Assembly (NCBI RefSeq): GCF_039555335.1
Contig: NC_092628.1
Coordinates: 75,952,713-76,016,712, forward strand
Reading direction: 5' to 3'
From: Amphiura filiformis
Lineage: Eukaryota > Echinodermata > Ophiuroidea > Amphilepidida > Amphiuridae
Length of the DNA: 64,000 bases
Shown: one piece after another, positions 1 to 18,659 of the stretch
Numbering within the stretch: position 1 is the stretch's first letter
Layout: each line of letters begins with the position of its first letter
Position numbers and translations under genes: made by a program
Notes under the pieces: generated by a model
Database searches by the model: none
Seen by the model: only the letters and a program-made list of their open reading frames with translations
What the model was told of the DNA's origin: nothing

Positions 1-607
1 TCACTTCTACAATGTACTTTGAAAAATAAAATTGCTCACTATGCGGTATTCAGTTGTTCATACATTGTAACCAACCCAGTTGCTTAGATCACATCCAAGC
101 TGTAAATGGTCATGTTTTTTGAGGTTGGACCCAATTGTGTCACATCTTGAAATTTGTCAAAAATCAACTCCTTTTTTGTATTTCTGATTATATTTCAAAA
201 AGTTTTCACCCAAACTAGTAAAAGTATACATTTTTAGAAAGCATATATTGTCATGATTGCAAATCTGTAAAGTTTCAATGGATATACAGGGTGTACCAAA
301 AAATATACAGGGTGATTCGATTGAAAAATACCGAAAAAATTAAATTTCTTTACCGCTCCAATATTTCTACAAAGTATGTTTAATTGGAAAATGAACTTGA
401 TATTTGGAATGTACACAGTTAGTCCTTTCATTAAATGTATAGTTTGCACTATATTTGTTAAGCCCATTGTGTTATACAGGGTGTGAAAAAAAGTTGTAAA
501 TTAATTTTTTTAATTTATGTAAAATTTCCCTAAGTGCCATTAAATTTGGAAGATATATTCAAAATAGTTTACAGAATTGCTATAATATCAAATTTAAATA
601 TCCAATT
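1..607. repeat. Dispersed repeat with CACCCTGTATA-type motifs
   Basis: No exon is recognisable. The stretch has three copies of a TATACAGGGTG motif (near 285, 303, 473). The same motif occurs in opposite orientation near 1300, 1465 and 1485. A segment at 210-244 is repeated inverted at about 1537-1571 (GTATACTTTT core). It reads as degraded transposon-derived sequence in an upstream RAB24 intron. Confidence 0.5.
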
Positions 608-1680
608 CCTATATGGCCACACGTTTTGAACTCGCCACCCAAAAATGGTGGTTTTGTTACGCTTTTCCAAATCGAGACTCATTCAAATTGTTCTATCTCT
701 GCTTTAAACAAAAGGTATTGTAGTGTGTTTGGTGTCATTTTGTAGCTAATTGAGTGCCCAAACAGACCTCCAAAGGAGAATTGTTTATCAGCTAAGATAG
801 TGGAGTTATAGTTGTTTGAGTTCAGAATGGCCGAGGTGGTTGTTGAGGCGGTGGCGGTTGAGGCGGTGGCGGTATGTGCAAAGTCTATGGGAAATAAAGA
901 TTTTGTGTGTGCGCATTGAATCAACTGATCATATCTTTGCATCCATATGGGCTACAGACATGGTTAAGAGCTCTTTTGAAAGATTATTAATTCTGCTAAT
1001 TGTTTTTAATCATTTTGAACACTTTATGATTGGTTTAGTCTATAAAATACAAACTTTTACGTATAAAACTACCCGTTTTCATATTAAACACTGTAGTAAG
1101 TGATGCGGATATCTTCAAAATCTAAAAGTTGCTGTAAATTTGTAATTACTTACCCTATCATAGTCAAATTATACATTTTCTGAGAGGAAATTTGATGAGG
1201 AATCTAAATATGGACTTACTTTTTCTCTATGGGTTAGGGGTAAAATGTTTCAGTTCAAAATATGTTGAATTGTAAAAAAATTGAACATATTTTGGGACAC
1301 CCTGTATTCCGAGATTACCAAACAGCTGTGATTTTTTTTCTTTCAAAGTATAGGCTCCCCCTAATCTCTAACCAAATCAATGTTGTTTACTTTCAGTTTA
1401 TAACTGCAAGTTAGTAATAAGCAATGCATTAAGTGACCCATTTTTTATTTGGAATTATTTTATTCCACCCTGTATAACTTCAAGGTCACCCTGTACAATG
1501 AGTTGAAATGTGTATATTTAAATTGCTTTTGCCTTCAGCTTTCCAAAAATGTATACTTTTGCTAGTTTAGGGTTGATAGTTGTAGAGATATTCTAATTTG
1601 AAACTTGATTGGTGTAAAAATTCATAATATTTGTGATGTAACGCTAAGGGTGGCGAGTTCAAAACACACGGCCATATAGG
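608..1680. mobile_element. Foldback element with ~55 bp inverted ends
   Basis: The left end (608-662) contains CTATATGGCCACACG and GAACTCGCCACCC. The right end (1637-1680) contains their near-perfect reverse complement, GGGTGGCGAGTTC and GGCCATATAGG. The interior has no convincing transposase ORF, so this looks like a non-autonomous DNA element. A short GGCGGT-rich run at about 835-875 gives a small spurious ORF. Confidence 0.6.
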
Positions 1681-2514
1681 GTGTTCCAAAAATCAATATT
1701 CAGTGAATAATTAGTAACAAAGGTACATGTACAATACATGTACAATTAGCCTACATCAATAAACTATTTAACAATAACCAGAGATCAATACGGCATCAGA
1801 TTAAATCCTTTGACTGTAATAATCTCCTTTTAGAAGATTTATTTCATATTTCAAAGATAAAACAATATTGAAATTTATTTCATATGCATGCATGCAAAAT
1901 TAAAGCCCATTGTGTTGTATGACCCACATTCCACTGCATTAATTAAAAGCTTGTTAAATCCTTAATTACTAAGTTCATTAAGATTAACTAGGCAATTATA
2001 GTTATAGAAAGTTAAAAATAAGATTAACATTATGCAAAATGCAAAATGCATTTTTACTTCTACTAGGCAACAAAGTGCATAAATTTTATTAATGAACATC
2101 AACTTCCCATTGGAATTACACAGAGCTCCTCCACTTCCGCACCACCCCTGACTAATTAACTTAATTAAGCTGTTGTAATTAATTAATACATTTGTTTAAT
2201 TGTATTTGTTATTAATTCATTAGATTAATAATTTATCTTCAAAATAAGACCAAAACCATTTGTTCATGATGAATTTTAGCAAAAATATAGGAATAAGTAG
2301 ACAAAATGATTTAGCAAAATGTGACAGCACCACCTTTTTTAGGGTCCCAGTATAAAAAAACATGACCAAATGTATAATACCTTCATGCAGAATAATGTAG
2401 AATTGTTAGCGTACTTATTATTCATTTGAAAAGGTTGATAATAATAAATCACAACTTCACAAGATGAATTGTTATCCAGTACATGTACATGTATATATCT
2501 CAGAGGCTACAGGC
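1681..2514. other. AT-rich intronic sequence, no feature
   Basis: The sequence is rich in TTAATTAA-type words and short poly-A/T runs. No exon, repeat boundary or RNA gene was recognised. It presumably belongs to the RAB24 intron preceding the first visible exon. Confidence 0.5.
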
Positions 2515-2884
2515 TTAAGGTGGTACTACACCTCCTGATTAATTTTGTGACTAATTTTGCATTTTTCTCAAAAATAACTACACACTGGTAACAAGGGTTA
2601 TGTATATATTATAGGGGCAAGGAATCCAATTACTTCACTAAAATTTCAATGATTCAAGACAAGTGGTTCATTATATTATGTTAAGAAATGAGGTACATTC
2701 TAGCGGTACCTCTTTTCTTATCATAAATATTGTATCGCTTGTCTTGAGTCACTGAAATTCCAGTGTAGTAACTGGATTCCTTGCCCCTATAATATACATA
2801 ACTCTAGTTACCAGTGTATTATTACTTTTTGAGAAAAATGCAAAAATAGTCACAAATTTATCAAGGGCTGTAGTACCACCTTAA
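2515..2884. mobile_element. TTAA foldback MITE, family A, copy 1
   Basis: It begins TTAAGGTGGTACTACACC and ends with the reverse complement GGTGTAGTACCACCTTAA. The two halves are complementary over about 170 bp, with the fold centre near 2700 around GGTACCTC. Four other copies occur in this window. TTAA at both ends is the target-site signature of piggyBac-like elements; assignment to that superfamily is inference. No coding capacity. Confidence 0.8.
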
Positions 2885-2947
2885 ATCTTGGTCAATGGGA
2901 AAAAGGTTATTATTGCTTCCATGTCCAACTGAATGGAAAGACAATGA

Positions 2948-9052
<6,105 letters not shown>

Positions 9053-10008
9053 GAACAACTCATAGTTTTATTAATATATGTAAAGCTAGAATTTATCTAT
9101 GGGGACTGTGAAGGTAATTGGTTACATAAATGGAAGAATGTTTGAATATTTAAATACAATGACTGGTTTCTGTTGAAAGTTATACATGGATTGCCGACTT
9201 ATTTTTTGAAGGCATAATTGTTCCATTTGTCCGTTCTACATCTTAAGCGGTAAAATCCATTATTTATGACCAATTATGATGTCATTTATACTCCATAAGC
9301 ATTGTGAGGAATGTGGCTTTATTACAGGATTCCTTTGTAAAGTTCTAATGAGTAAAGGGTACTTGACAAGGGATTCCTAATAATACAGGTTTCAAGCTTT
9401 GTGAAATGGCCTTTGAACCTTTACCTAGAGTGCTTTTGGCCAAGTGCAGATGACAGTGTAAATTGCATAATGGGCAGCTTCAAATCTTGAGCGTTCACTC
9501 AAGATACTGGCATACATACACCCACCATTAGAAGCATCACATAGCTGGGTGTGCAAAATGGCTGCATCAACACATGACATCATCCTGTAGGCCCAAAACA
9601 CTATGGCATCACTATTCCAAATAATGGGTATGGTAATGTTAGCATGAGACATCGTAAAAAAGGCATCTATTGTTCATATGACTTAGTTGTACTAACAAGA
9701 AAAAAGGTTGCACTGTACAGCCCCTATGTAATGCCATTGAAAATGTGCCATATTGGACTGTCACCATAGGGACCAAAATAATGTACCTCTTGCATTTTGT
9801 AGCAAAGTGGTGCATTTTACCAGCACAATGCATTGTATGCAGATTGCACACAAGTATGCACTTGGTCAAAATACACAGTATCATGGTATTGGTAACCAAG
9901 TTTATGAATAACCAAGGCTCAAGGTATGTGATCTTCAGACTGCTATCTCTGGAATATATATATCATGTTTGATTTGAGAAGCATAAAAAGCAACCTTGTC
10001 TTCATACT
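9053..10008. other. RAB24 3' UTR / downstream flank
   Basis: No canonical AATAAA is seen close to the stop; AATACA at about 9153 is a weak candidate poly(A) signal. No other gene or repeat was recognised. Confidence 0.4.
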
Positions 10009-10197
10009 AGGGCGTAGCCATGGGGAGCTTAGGGATTCCCCTCCCCTCCCCCCCCCCCCCAAGAAATTGTTCAAGGATAAAATGGGGATGGCACAGAGTA
10101 AAGTATCCTTAAAATGACTAAAAATGGGACAAAAATTGACAAATGGGGACAAAAATTTGGCTTTGCCTCCTCACACTAAAATCCTGGCTATGCTACT
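10009..10197. repeat. Short foldback repeat (GGCGTAGCCATGG ends)
   Basis: AGGGCGTAGCCATGG near the left end is partly mirrored by CCTGGCTATGCTACTG at the right. The interior holds a C12 run and repeated ATGGGGACAAAAAT words. A similar end (GATCTACGCCTATG) occurs near 58005. Confidence 0.5.
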
Positions 10198-10276
10198 GCT
10201 TCATAAAGTATATCTGGAGCTTTTGTAGTTTGACAATCTGGTCAGAATTTGGTTAAGATGCTGTATTGAAATGTTT

Positions 10277-10500
10277 GTTAGGGCTCATATTGAAATTCCC
10301 TTACACAGGAAGGTGTGCGCCATCCTGCAGTTTTCCTGTGCTAGCCTTCTTTTGTTAAAATCCTGGGCAGGGTGTATCACTGATGCATATAATCCATCCG
10401 TTTTATGACTGAGCTTTCCTGAGGCGCGCGCTTAGCGAGGGGAATCCTGCCTTCTTTCTGTGTGAAAACGTGGTAGGGTATTTCAATATGAGCCCTTACA
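10277..10500. mobile_element. Foldback MITE (GGGCTCATATTGAAAT ends)
   Basis: TGTTAGGGCTCATATTGAAAT on the left is mirrored by ATTTCAATATGAGCCCTTACA on the right. The inner arms are partly complementary as well (AGGAAGG... / ...CCTTCTTTC). Non-coding. Confidence 0.65.
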
Positions 10501-12061
10501 ATAATTAAATGTTGATATTGACAATTCTATCATTAAGTATGCCACAGTACTTGATAGTAAGAGGAAGTGACAATAGAGGAAGTCACCACAACTAATCATG
10601 ATCAAGAAAGATAGTTGCCATGCTTATATAATGCTTTGACTCAACCAAAGGTCAACAAAAGGTCAAGTCTAATCACAACCCCATCAGATTCATTCTCGTA
10701 AGGGTGGCTGTCATAAATGCAAAATTCTAAGGTAGTAGTATTTTGTGCTGGAAGTCTGTTTATAAGCTTTTATAATTTATATGAATGTTTGCAGATTTTG
10801 CTACACATGACATACCACAGAATTCCATCTACAAGCATATATTCCTCTGAGGGGTCTTTTTGATGAAAGAAACGAAAGGCTGACAGCCTCCACAAAAATA
10901 TTATTTGCAGTTTGAGCAACTATATTTTTGATACAGGTGGCTGTACAAACATGTATTATTGTAAGACCAATCTTGTAATGTTTTTTGGAAGGTGTTTGCC
11001 TTTCTTCAAAATAAACTAGTCCTGGCCCTAGCTAGAACCCGGCCTACACCGGATAGGGCAGAGATTTTGACACTTGATTTGGGTTATTGGACCTTTGAGG
11101 TTAACGAATCACAGAGGTGCTTTTATAAAGCGGCTGCTGTAATTCGAGAAATCCAAGATGACGCCAAGGCCATTTTGAAAATTGTAAATTTTAGTTTTCA
11201 CTCAATATTCATGTGTAATACATCATTCTATAGGTTTCTGCATACAAGGAATCAATTTCTGACATTATTTTTATGATTGAAGGTCAGTATAACATGTTTA
11301 CATTCAAAATGGCCGCCAAATGGTTGCCAAAAGATGGGGTTTTCATTAAAATGTATTTAGAATTCAATATTTTAACTTATTTGATGTTAAAAATAACCAT
11401 GGGTTGCTGATATTATGGTAAGTTGTCTATGTCATTTCTATCATCTCCTGGATATGTTTAAAAATCAAAATGGCTGCCAAAATGGCCGCCAAAATCGCCT
11501 TTTTTTCATTAAAATGTGTTACAGGAGTATTATGAAGTACCAGATTTACAAAGAAATGGTGCCAAACATTGTGTTCTTTTGTATTCAAAGTATCTCTCTG
11601 GTAAAGGGGTAACAATATGACATCAGCATCAATTAATATGATCTCATGGGCATGTAAACATTCAAAATGGCCGCCAAAATGGCTGCAAAAACATGATTTT
11701 TTCATTAAAATGATATTTAAAACAGCATTTTAATAGATGTTGTGTTAAATATTTTCATTGAACGCTGATATAATGTTAAAGGAGTATTTCTATCCAAATT
11801 TCTTCCTGCTCATGTGTTTTTACATTCATGAAAGAAACCTAAACCCAAATTTTCATGCAAATCGGACATTCAGTTGGCGTAATTATGGGCTATAACATAT
11901 ATTTCAATGGTCCATAGGATTGTGTGTGATACTTTCTTTGTCGACAGAATGAAATTCAAAATCGAACACTTCGGCCCGTTTCTCTAAATATAAATTATAA
12001 ATTTATAAGATAAATTTGCAAGATTCCTTTTGCACATGATCATTATGCACCTAGTAAGGGA

Positions 12062-12838
12062 GACCGGGCAGGTTGGCCCCTTTTTCCCCACTTATCTGGA
12101 GACCTCAGTTTGTGGGTTAGGAGGCTCTCAATTTGATACTTGAGAGCTGTTTACTCTAGGTAAATGCTAACAAATTTATATGGCTCTGTGACTTATACAA
12201 AAGTTATAGTAGTTGTAGGAGAGAGCTTAAAAGAAAATTAACCAGGCCGGGCAGGTTGGCCCACCAAACGGGCAGGTTGGCCCTCTATGCACAACCGTGT
12301 GTTATTGCCATATTTCTTTCCAATAAAACATTCTAAAGTTACAACTGCAGTAAGATATCACCTATCATAGTTCCAATGTAATCAAAAAATAAAATTCATT
12401 TTGCGCCATCATGGGTCATTCTTGAGGAAATAGCTAAAATCAAGGAAATAACGTTAACCAATCATCTTATAAAACCCATAACGAAAAACTGAAAGGCTGT
12501 GGATAACAATTGTAATTGACTTTTTTGTTCATTATTAACTATTCTGAGTGATGAATTACTTTTTATGTACAAATTCCCAATTATAAAGAAATATGATATT
12601 GAAATATTGCTATTTCCAGTCAAAAAGTGCTCAAATAGGACAACAATATAGATTTTTTTGTACTATACTCCGCCTTTGAACAATTTTATCCATGGAACTG
12701 ACTAGTGTTTGTGTGTAAATTGTATTTTGCTTCATTTGACACAAAATGGGTGAAAATGGAGAAAGTATGCATAACTCTTGCCCATAAACACAATGGGGGC
12801 AACCTGCCCCAGCACAAGTGGGCCAACCTGCCCCATAG
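12062..12838. mobile_element. Nested element with GGGCAGGTTGGCCC ends
   Basis: It lies in the spacer of the large foldback element. The left side has CCGGGCAGGTTGGCCCC (12064-12080), with further GGGCAGGTTGGCCC copies near 12248-12280. The right side has GGGCCAACCTGCCCC (about 12820-12836) and GGCAACCTGCCCC. The interior is AT-rich with no ORF of note. Confidence 0.5.
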
Positions 12839-13404
12839 TCTATTTTTTGTTTTCCATCAAATTCCGCAAACAGAAACAGGATGGAAAGCTTTCAACTATA
12901 TGGCATTTTAAGCAAGACCCATACCTTCCAGCAACTTACAATTTACATAATGTATTATGTGCAACAATAGTGCTTTCTTTCCTTTCTTTTTTTCTCCAAA
13001 ATGACCATGCAAGTAGTTTTAAATTGATAATATTATGTCTCAACAACATGTAATTTATCTGATTTTTAAGGAAATGGTGCCACATGAGTGCTTTCTTCGA
13101 GATCCAAAAATATCTTTGTGGCAGAAGGGTAACGTAAAATATGTCATTCAAAATTATCCCATGGGTAAGTTCAAAGAAATAAAAGTGACTCCCAAAATGG
13201 CCACCAAAATATTATTTTTTCATCAAAATCTGTTACAGCGACACTAGGTATCTGGTTTTCAAGGGGATGGTGCCATAAAAGGAGAGTATTTTCCCACATA
13301 ATCATTATAGCATAGCAGTAATAGGAAAACAGCCTGGACTTATGGGTAATTGGGCATGTTTAAAATTCAACTTGGCCACCAAAATAATATTTTGATGTTG
13401 GTGT

Positions 13405-13452
13405 AACAGTCATTTAAAAGAGTATATTATATTCTTTTAAATGACTGTTACC
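13405..13452. repeat. Near-perfect 48 bp palindrome
   Basis: TAACAGTCATTTAAAAG is followed by AGTATATTATAT and then CTTTTAAATGACTGTTA. It would form a stable hairpin. It sits in the spacer of the large foldback element. Confidence 0.8.
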
Positions 13453-14600
13453 CCAACTTTCAAGATACCAGTTTTTTACAGGAGATGTCATTTTTTCAGC
13501 TTCATGGCATATGGTTAACATTCTGTCGTAAAATGATTCTGCCGGCATGCTCATACCAACGGGACCCCTTATATACTAGGTGCATAATGATCATGTGCAA
13601 GAGGAATCTTGCAAATATATTCCCTTTCCAGAGAAACCGCCAACATGTTCGATTTTGAATTTTATTCTGTCGCCAACGAAAAGTATAACACACAATCCTA
13701 TGGACCATTGAAATATACGGTATGTTATAGTCCATAATTCGCCAACGGAATGTCCGATTTGCATGAAATTTAGGATTTAAGATTCTTTTATGAATGTAAA
13801 AACACATGAGCAGGAAGAAATTGGGATAGAAATATCCCTTTAACATTATATCAGCGTTCCATGGAAATATTTAACACAACATCTATTAAAATGCTGTTTT
13901 AAATACCATTTTAATGAAAAAATCATGTTTTGCAGCCATTTTGGCGGCCATTTTGAATGTTTACATGCCCATATGAGATAATATTAATTGATGCCGATGT
14001 CATATTGTTACCCTTTACCAGAGGGATACTTTGAATACAAAAGAACACAATGTTTGGCACCATTTCATTGTAAATCTGGTACTTTATAATACTCCTGTAA
14101 CACATTTTAATGAAAAAAAGACTATTTTGGCAGCCATTTTGATTTTTAAACATATCCAGGAGATGATAGAAATGACATAGACGACTTATGCTTTGTTGTC
14201 ACCATAATATCAGCATCCCATGGTTATTTTTAACATCAAATAAGTTAAAATATTGAATTCTAAATGCATTTTAATGAAAACCCCATCTTTTGGCAACCAT
14301 TTGGCGGCCATTTTGAATGTAAACATGTTATACTGACCTTCAATCATAAAAATAATGTCAGAAATTGATTCCTTGTATGCAAAAACCTATAGAATGATGT
14401 ATTACACATGAATATTGAGTGAAAACTAAAATTTAAAATTTTCAAAATGGCATGGCGTGCCATCTTGGATTTCTCGAATTCGCCGCTTTCGCAAAAAGCA
14501 CCTCCGTGATTCTTTAACCTCAAAGGTCCAATAACCCAAATCAAGTGTCAAAATCTCTGCCCTATCCGGTGTAGGCCGGGTTCTAGCTAGGGCCTGGACT

Positions 14601-15163
14601 AAACATATTAGAGGCATATAAATTATGCTTGTAGACGGAATTCTACGTTATTATGAATTATGGTCTATAACCATGTGATTGATCTCTAAGCTTGGTTATG
14701 TTGTGATGTCAGTCAGCCTTGTTGGTCAAATATCAAATGCTTGTGGATAGAGATGACCATAACTAAGGATGTCATTACCCCATACTTAAAATAATCATCA
14801 AATAAACTGGCCTCAAAAAAGAAAATTTTTCACAAGGCCATATCTTAAAATCCTCTCCATAAAAATGAACAAAAATTGCACACAGGATTACTTCAATACT
14901 CTACTCTAAACACATGTCAGTAACCAAGCAGTTGTCCAACTGACACAACAGTAAAATGCACTGACACGGAACAGCTTCCGGGACCACAGTCAAAGGCGCA
15001 CAGCTTACCATGTTAATTGCCTTACTTGTCAGCTAATGTTTGTGACCAGGGTTTAAACATGATTTTGTTATTATTTGTTTCAAACCTTCTTACACATTTA
15101 TTATAGGAGGCTGACAATTTGTGATTTGTAGTTGATTACTGGTTCAGCCCTGGGCCTTGTATC
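14601..15163. other. Intergenic sequence, nothing recognised
   Basis: Segment 14608-14650 (ATTAGAGGCATATAAATTATGCTTGTAGACGG, split by differences) weakly mirrors 10815-10850. This suggests the large foldback may once have extended further. No exon is seen. Confidence 0.35.
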
Positions 15164-15327
15164 AGGCTATTCCAGGTGAAATCCATATACCCCTTATGGA
15201 AGACATGACCTTTATCTCCAACACAGGGGTGTGAATTTCAAATGGAGGTTACCTGAATGAGTAACTGAATTTGAAATCCACACCACCTGTTCAATAGTGG
15301 GTGTATGGATTTTAAATGTTATAGCCC
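15164..15327. mobile_element. Foldback MITE, family D, copy 1
   Basis: GGCTATTCCAGGTGAAATCC on the left and GGATTTTAAATGTTATAGCCC on the right form the ends. The interior carries TGGAGGTTACC and CACACC words shared with the copy at 42561-42840. Confidence 0.55.
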
Positions 15328-15382
15328 ATTCTTTGAAGAAGAGTTATGTTGTGTATAATATTGCCAGGGAAGGAATACACTA

Positions 15383-15594
15383 CCAGATTCCTATTGCTGT
15401 CACCCCCTAGAAGTACACTGTTGCCCATGCAGCTACTCCATCGGTACTCAAGAGTATGTGTGTGGTTACTCTGCAGTACACACATCAGAATAACATGTAC
15501 AGTACTGGATTGGGACTGCACTGATGCTGTAGAGTAGCCATAAAGTAGCTGTGCAGCAGTGTGTGCGTGTGAGGTCAGCAGCAATAGGAATCTG
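15383..15594. repeat. Foldback repeat
   Basis: CCAGATTCCTATTGCTG is matched by CAGCAATAGGAATCTG. The inner parts GCAGCTACTCC and GAGTAGCC/AGTAGCTG are also complementary. A 127-codon minus-strand ORF overlapping here has no recognisable domain and is attributed to the repeat. Confidence 0.55.
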
Positions 15595-15706
15595 TTATTG
15601 GGCACGATACAAGCGATGAAACTGATTATTGATAAAAGCATGTAACATTTTGCCAGAGGTACTAGAGTGGTGTGGCAAAGTTGAGGAAGTAACACTTACA
15701 AGGCTT

Positions 15707-15862
15707 CCTTTTCAGTCAATCATGTTGAGACAATCGTTTGATAACGCCATCATTCCAGGATTTACACCTCATCATGATGAAAGAACACAAGTTTTCTTGT
15801 ATATTCGTCAACATTGTCAGTCAAGATATATTGAAATAAGGCCTAAAAACAAAATTGTTTGA
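15707..15862 (+). CDS. Possible isolated exon or exon relic, unknown product
   Basis: An open frame follows a good acceptor-like tract (CTTCCTTTTCAG, ending 15715) and reads FDNAIIPGFTPHHDERTQ, then VFLYIRQHCQSRYIEI to a stop. The composition is more protein-like than nearby random ORFs. I do not recognise the family, and no partner exon was found. The frame runs into the foldback element beginning at 15839, so it could equally be chance. Confidence 0.15.
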   Translation, partial: PFQSIMLRQSFDNAIIPGFTPHHDERTQVFLYIRQHCQSRYIEIRPKNKIV

Positions 15863-16091
15863 TTGGCATAACCCGACCAACCTTAAAAGTAGGCCCGACC
15901 CTGACTTTTTTTCCTTTTCTTTTTTGCAAAAAATAAATAAAATTTAAAAATAAATAAATAAATTTTAAAAAAGAAGAAGAAAAAAAAAAAAAAATTTACA
16001 GCTTAAAAAGTAAAAAAAAATCCCTTCCTACCTACCCTAATTGTTTTTTTATGTTACGCCAATCAAAATCAAACAATTTCTTTTTAGGCCT
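15839..16091. mobile_element. Foldback MITE (AGGCCTAAAAA ends)
   Basis: AGGCCTAAAAACAAAATTG followed by TTTGATTGGCATAA mirrors TTACGCCAATCAAA ... TTTCTTTTTAGGCCT. The centre holds an A-rich low-complexity tract (15925-16020). Confidence 0.7.
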
Positions 16092-16684
16092 AAAATTGCA
16101 ACATTTTTACCTTCTCAATGTTTTGCCTTACACTTACATTTGTTTGGTTTCCAGAATAACTATAGCATACCTGCCACACCCTAACACTAACCATACCTGT
16201 ACCTTAATCATAGGGTGCAGTAGGTATTGTATAGTTATGCTGTTTTCCCTTTTAAGTTGTATATTTATATGTACACATTTAGATTACCAGCATTTACAAG
16301 ATTTCTTTCTATACCTTTTATCATTTATTGTCTCGGCTTTTATTTGTCTTCTTTAATCAGTACTTTTAGTCTATACAAATCAGTTACATAGATTACACTG
16401 TATATTGAATTATTATTTTTGTGATGCTTGTTATCTGTACATAATATTAATATTATTATACAATCTGATCCACTCGACCAAAGTTGGTCATTTTGACAAT
16501 TGAGTTATTATCATTAAGAACTTGCTCGTTACCTAAGCTTACTGATACCGGTGTGGAAATCCCTGACATACTTGGCTGAAAAGTTAGAGACTTTTTAATT
16601 GTAAGATTTTCTTTATTGTTTGTTTCTTTACTCCTTATTTTTACCTATATCTCAATTTCATTAATGCTGACTTTGGTCTGATAA

Positions 16685-16926
16685 GATCACATTGTGTCAT
16701 GGCGGCAAATTTGAAATTGAGATCCAGGCAAAACTATGGAGTAAAAAACAATAAAATACAAAAGAAAGTAGACATCACAAAACTTCATAACTTTAGAACC
16801 AAGTATGCTAGACCTTAGGTGTTTTCTGTATATATGATAGCATGATGTTTGTATAAGGTAAAAATGATAGTAACTCAATTTTCAAAAATGCCTTCTTTGG
16901 CTTCCATGGACCAGATGGTGATCACA
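16685..16926. mobile_element. Foldback MITE, family C, copy 2
   Basis: Shares end and interior words with 8561-8804. Left end GATCACATTGTGTCATGG; right end CCATGGACCAGATGGTGATC. More diverged, with an internal deletion of the terminal repeat. Confidence 0.7.
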
Positions 16927-18640
16927 TATGCTCTTCATTTTAATGGATAATGAAACTAAAGATTGTAATGGAAAAAGTTTGTTTTTACAATGTTGAAATG
17001 CATTATTGCATTGGTACATGTATCTTTTCTATTTTAAATAGTATGTATTAAATTAAGAAATCAATTTTGCAATAGGAAGAAAGAAAATGTTTTATATAGT
17101 AGGACAGTAAAACAAATTATAGAAAAGACACAATACACATATTATTTTTGTAATGCTGATGAAGTTGAAAAGAATAATATTAGGGACCATTTCATTTCAT
17201 AAAACTACTTTTTGGAATATCCACTCATACACTATTTGGAAGTGTAAACGGTTATTGTGTGAACTTAGCCAAAATTTCAAATTTGGTAAACTATGTTCTT
17301 TAGATTTTGAAAAGATTTGTTTAATGTGTAATATGCATATGGGATATTTATGTTTATGAGCATTTATCCTAAATTACAATGGAAAAGTGCTGCTGTATTT
17401 CAAATCCAAGCTCAACTTTTAAGATGTAGAAATCAATATAGACCAAATTGATCTCTATCCATCACATTTTGTACCATATGACTAAACACACTTTGACACT
17501 GATTTGAAAATAGCAGCATTACTTAAGAATCAAACAGAAAAACAGTGAGAAATGTTAATGCCTGGTAAAGTATGGGTGATACTTGGCACCAATGTGGCAC
17601 ATTTCAAAATTCTGTCTTTGTACACTGTTATAGACAGGGAGGGGGAGGGTAATCATATTATATATGTAATGTATTCCAACTGTTTGCACTGGATTGTAGG
17701 TTGTTGGTTGCCTTCTGTTTCATTGCCAGAGTCAAGTTTGTTGACATTTAACAGGTTTTATAACACATGAGGAGTGTGGCCAACAGGCCACTGGCTACTA
17801 TCACTATAGAAGGAATCAGTTCTTTCTACTACTAGGCCTAAAGTATTATTTTTGAGTAGTGCAAGCTGTTAAATAAATCAGACAAGCAGCAGACATATAT
17901 ACTGCTAAAAGTAATAATATACCTACATACCACCATAGTAAATACATGGTGCAAAATTTGATTCTTGAAATCATGCTTTGTAGCACTACTTGCTAAAAAT
18001 AAGTATATGTCATCTTGAACATGCAATAGAACAGAGTGTGGCAAACGGAAAGGAACATATTGTAGGTCAGTACAGTAAAAGGTTTTAAGACTTGGGGAAC
18101 TGTACTTTTACAAGTAGGCTAAGAAGTATTTTTAAGGATTTATTTGGTTCTTCCAAAGTTTACTGGTACTGTCATAAAATATTCTGTATATTTTTATGTA
18201 AAATGTATATTGCACTTACGCTTAATTGCACCAAAAAGATTTTTGTTTTATTATCAAATGGACATATAGACTACAGTACTTTTGGAATTCGTTTATGAAG
18301 GGTTCAGATATGTACCCACAACAAGCAACTTGTATTTTAAAAGTTCCAAAGGTAGTGCTGTTTGAAAATTGCTTATAGCCAGAGAAAGAGTCTTATGGTT
18401 ATGAGAAGCCCAATGCCCGTACCATATTAAGCAGTCGCAATTAGCGTAGCTTTTTTTGTGTGTGACGTATACCACTAAAAGAAGAAAGAAAAAAAAAACA
18501 TGCTTGTTGCGACTGTGTAATAATGATATGATCATTACCAAGAAGGCTCAAGAATCATGATTGGGAAGTGAAGATTTTTTTTACAAATGGCTATTTAAAT
18601 TCTGCTGCTAGCATAGTTTCAAAACTTAACCCTAACACTT
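16927..18640. other. Intergenic, no supported feature
   Basis: AT-rich unique-looking sequence. Several 60-80 codon ORFs are present on both strands, none with a recognisable domain or splice context. Confidence 0.4.
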
Positions 18641-18659
18641 AACCCTGCTTTTTGATATC

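Larger units (their letters stand above)
11018..14600. mobile_element. 3.6 kb foldback element with ~1 kb inverted arms
   Basis: The left arm (11018-12056) begins AGTCCTGGCCCTAGCTAG and ends at GATCATTATGCACCTAGT. The right arm (13574-14600) is its reverse complement along essentially the whole length, with scattered mismatches. Both arms hold modules of about 200 bp containing AAAATGGCCGCCAAAATGG, ATTAAAATG and AAATGGTGCC. A further diverged module lies in the spacer at about 13040-13400. No transposase ORF was found. It resembles large snap-back elements or a palindromically duplicated satellite block. Confidence 0.8.

Noticed and set aside
15312..15695. 127-codon minus-strand ORF
   Set aside because: Overlaps a foldback repeat, low-complexity composition, no domain or splice context.
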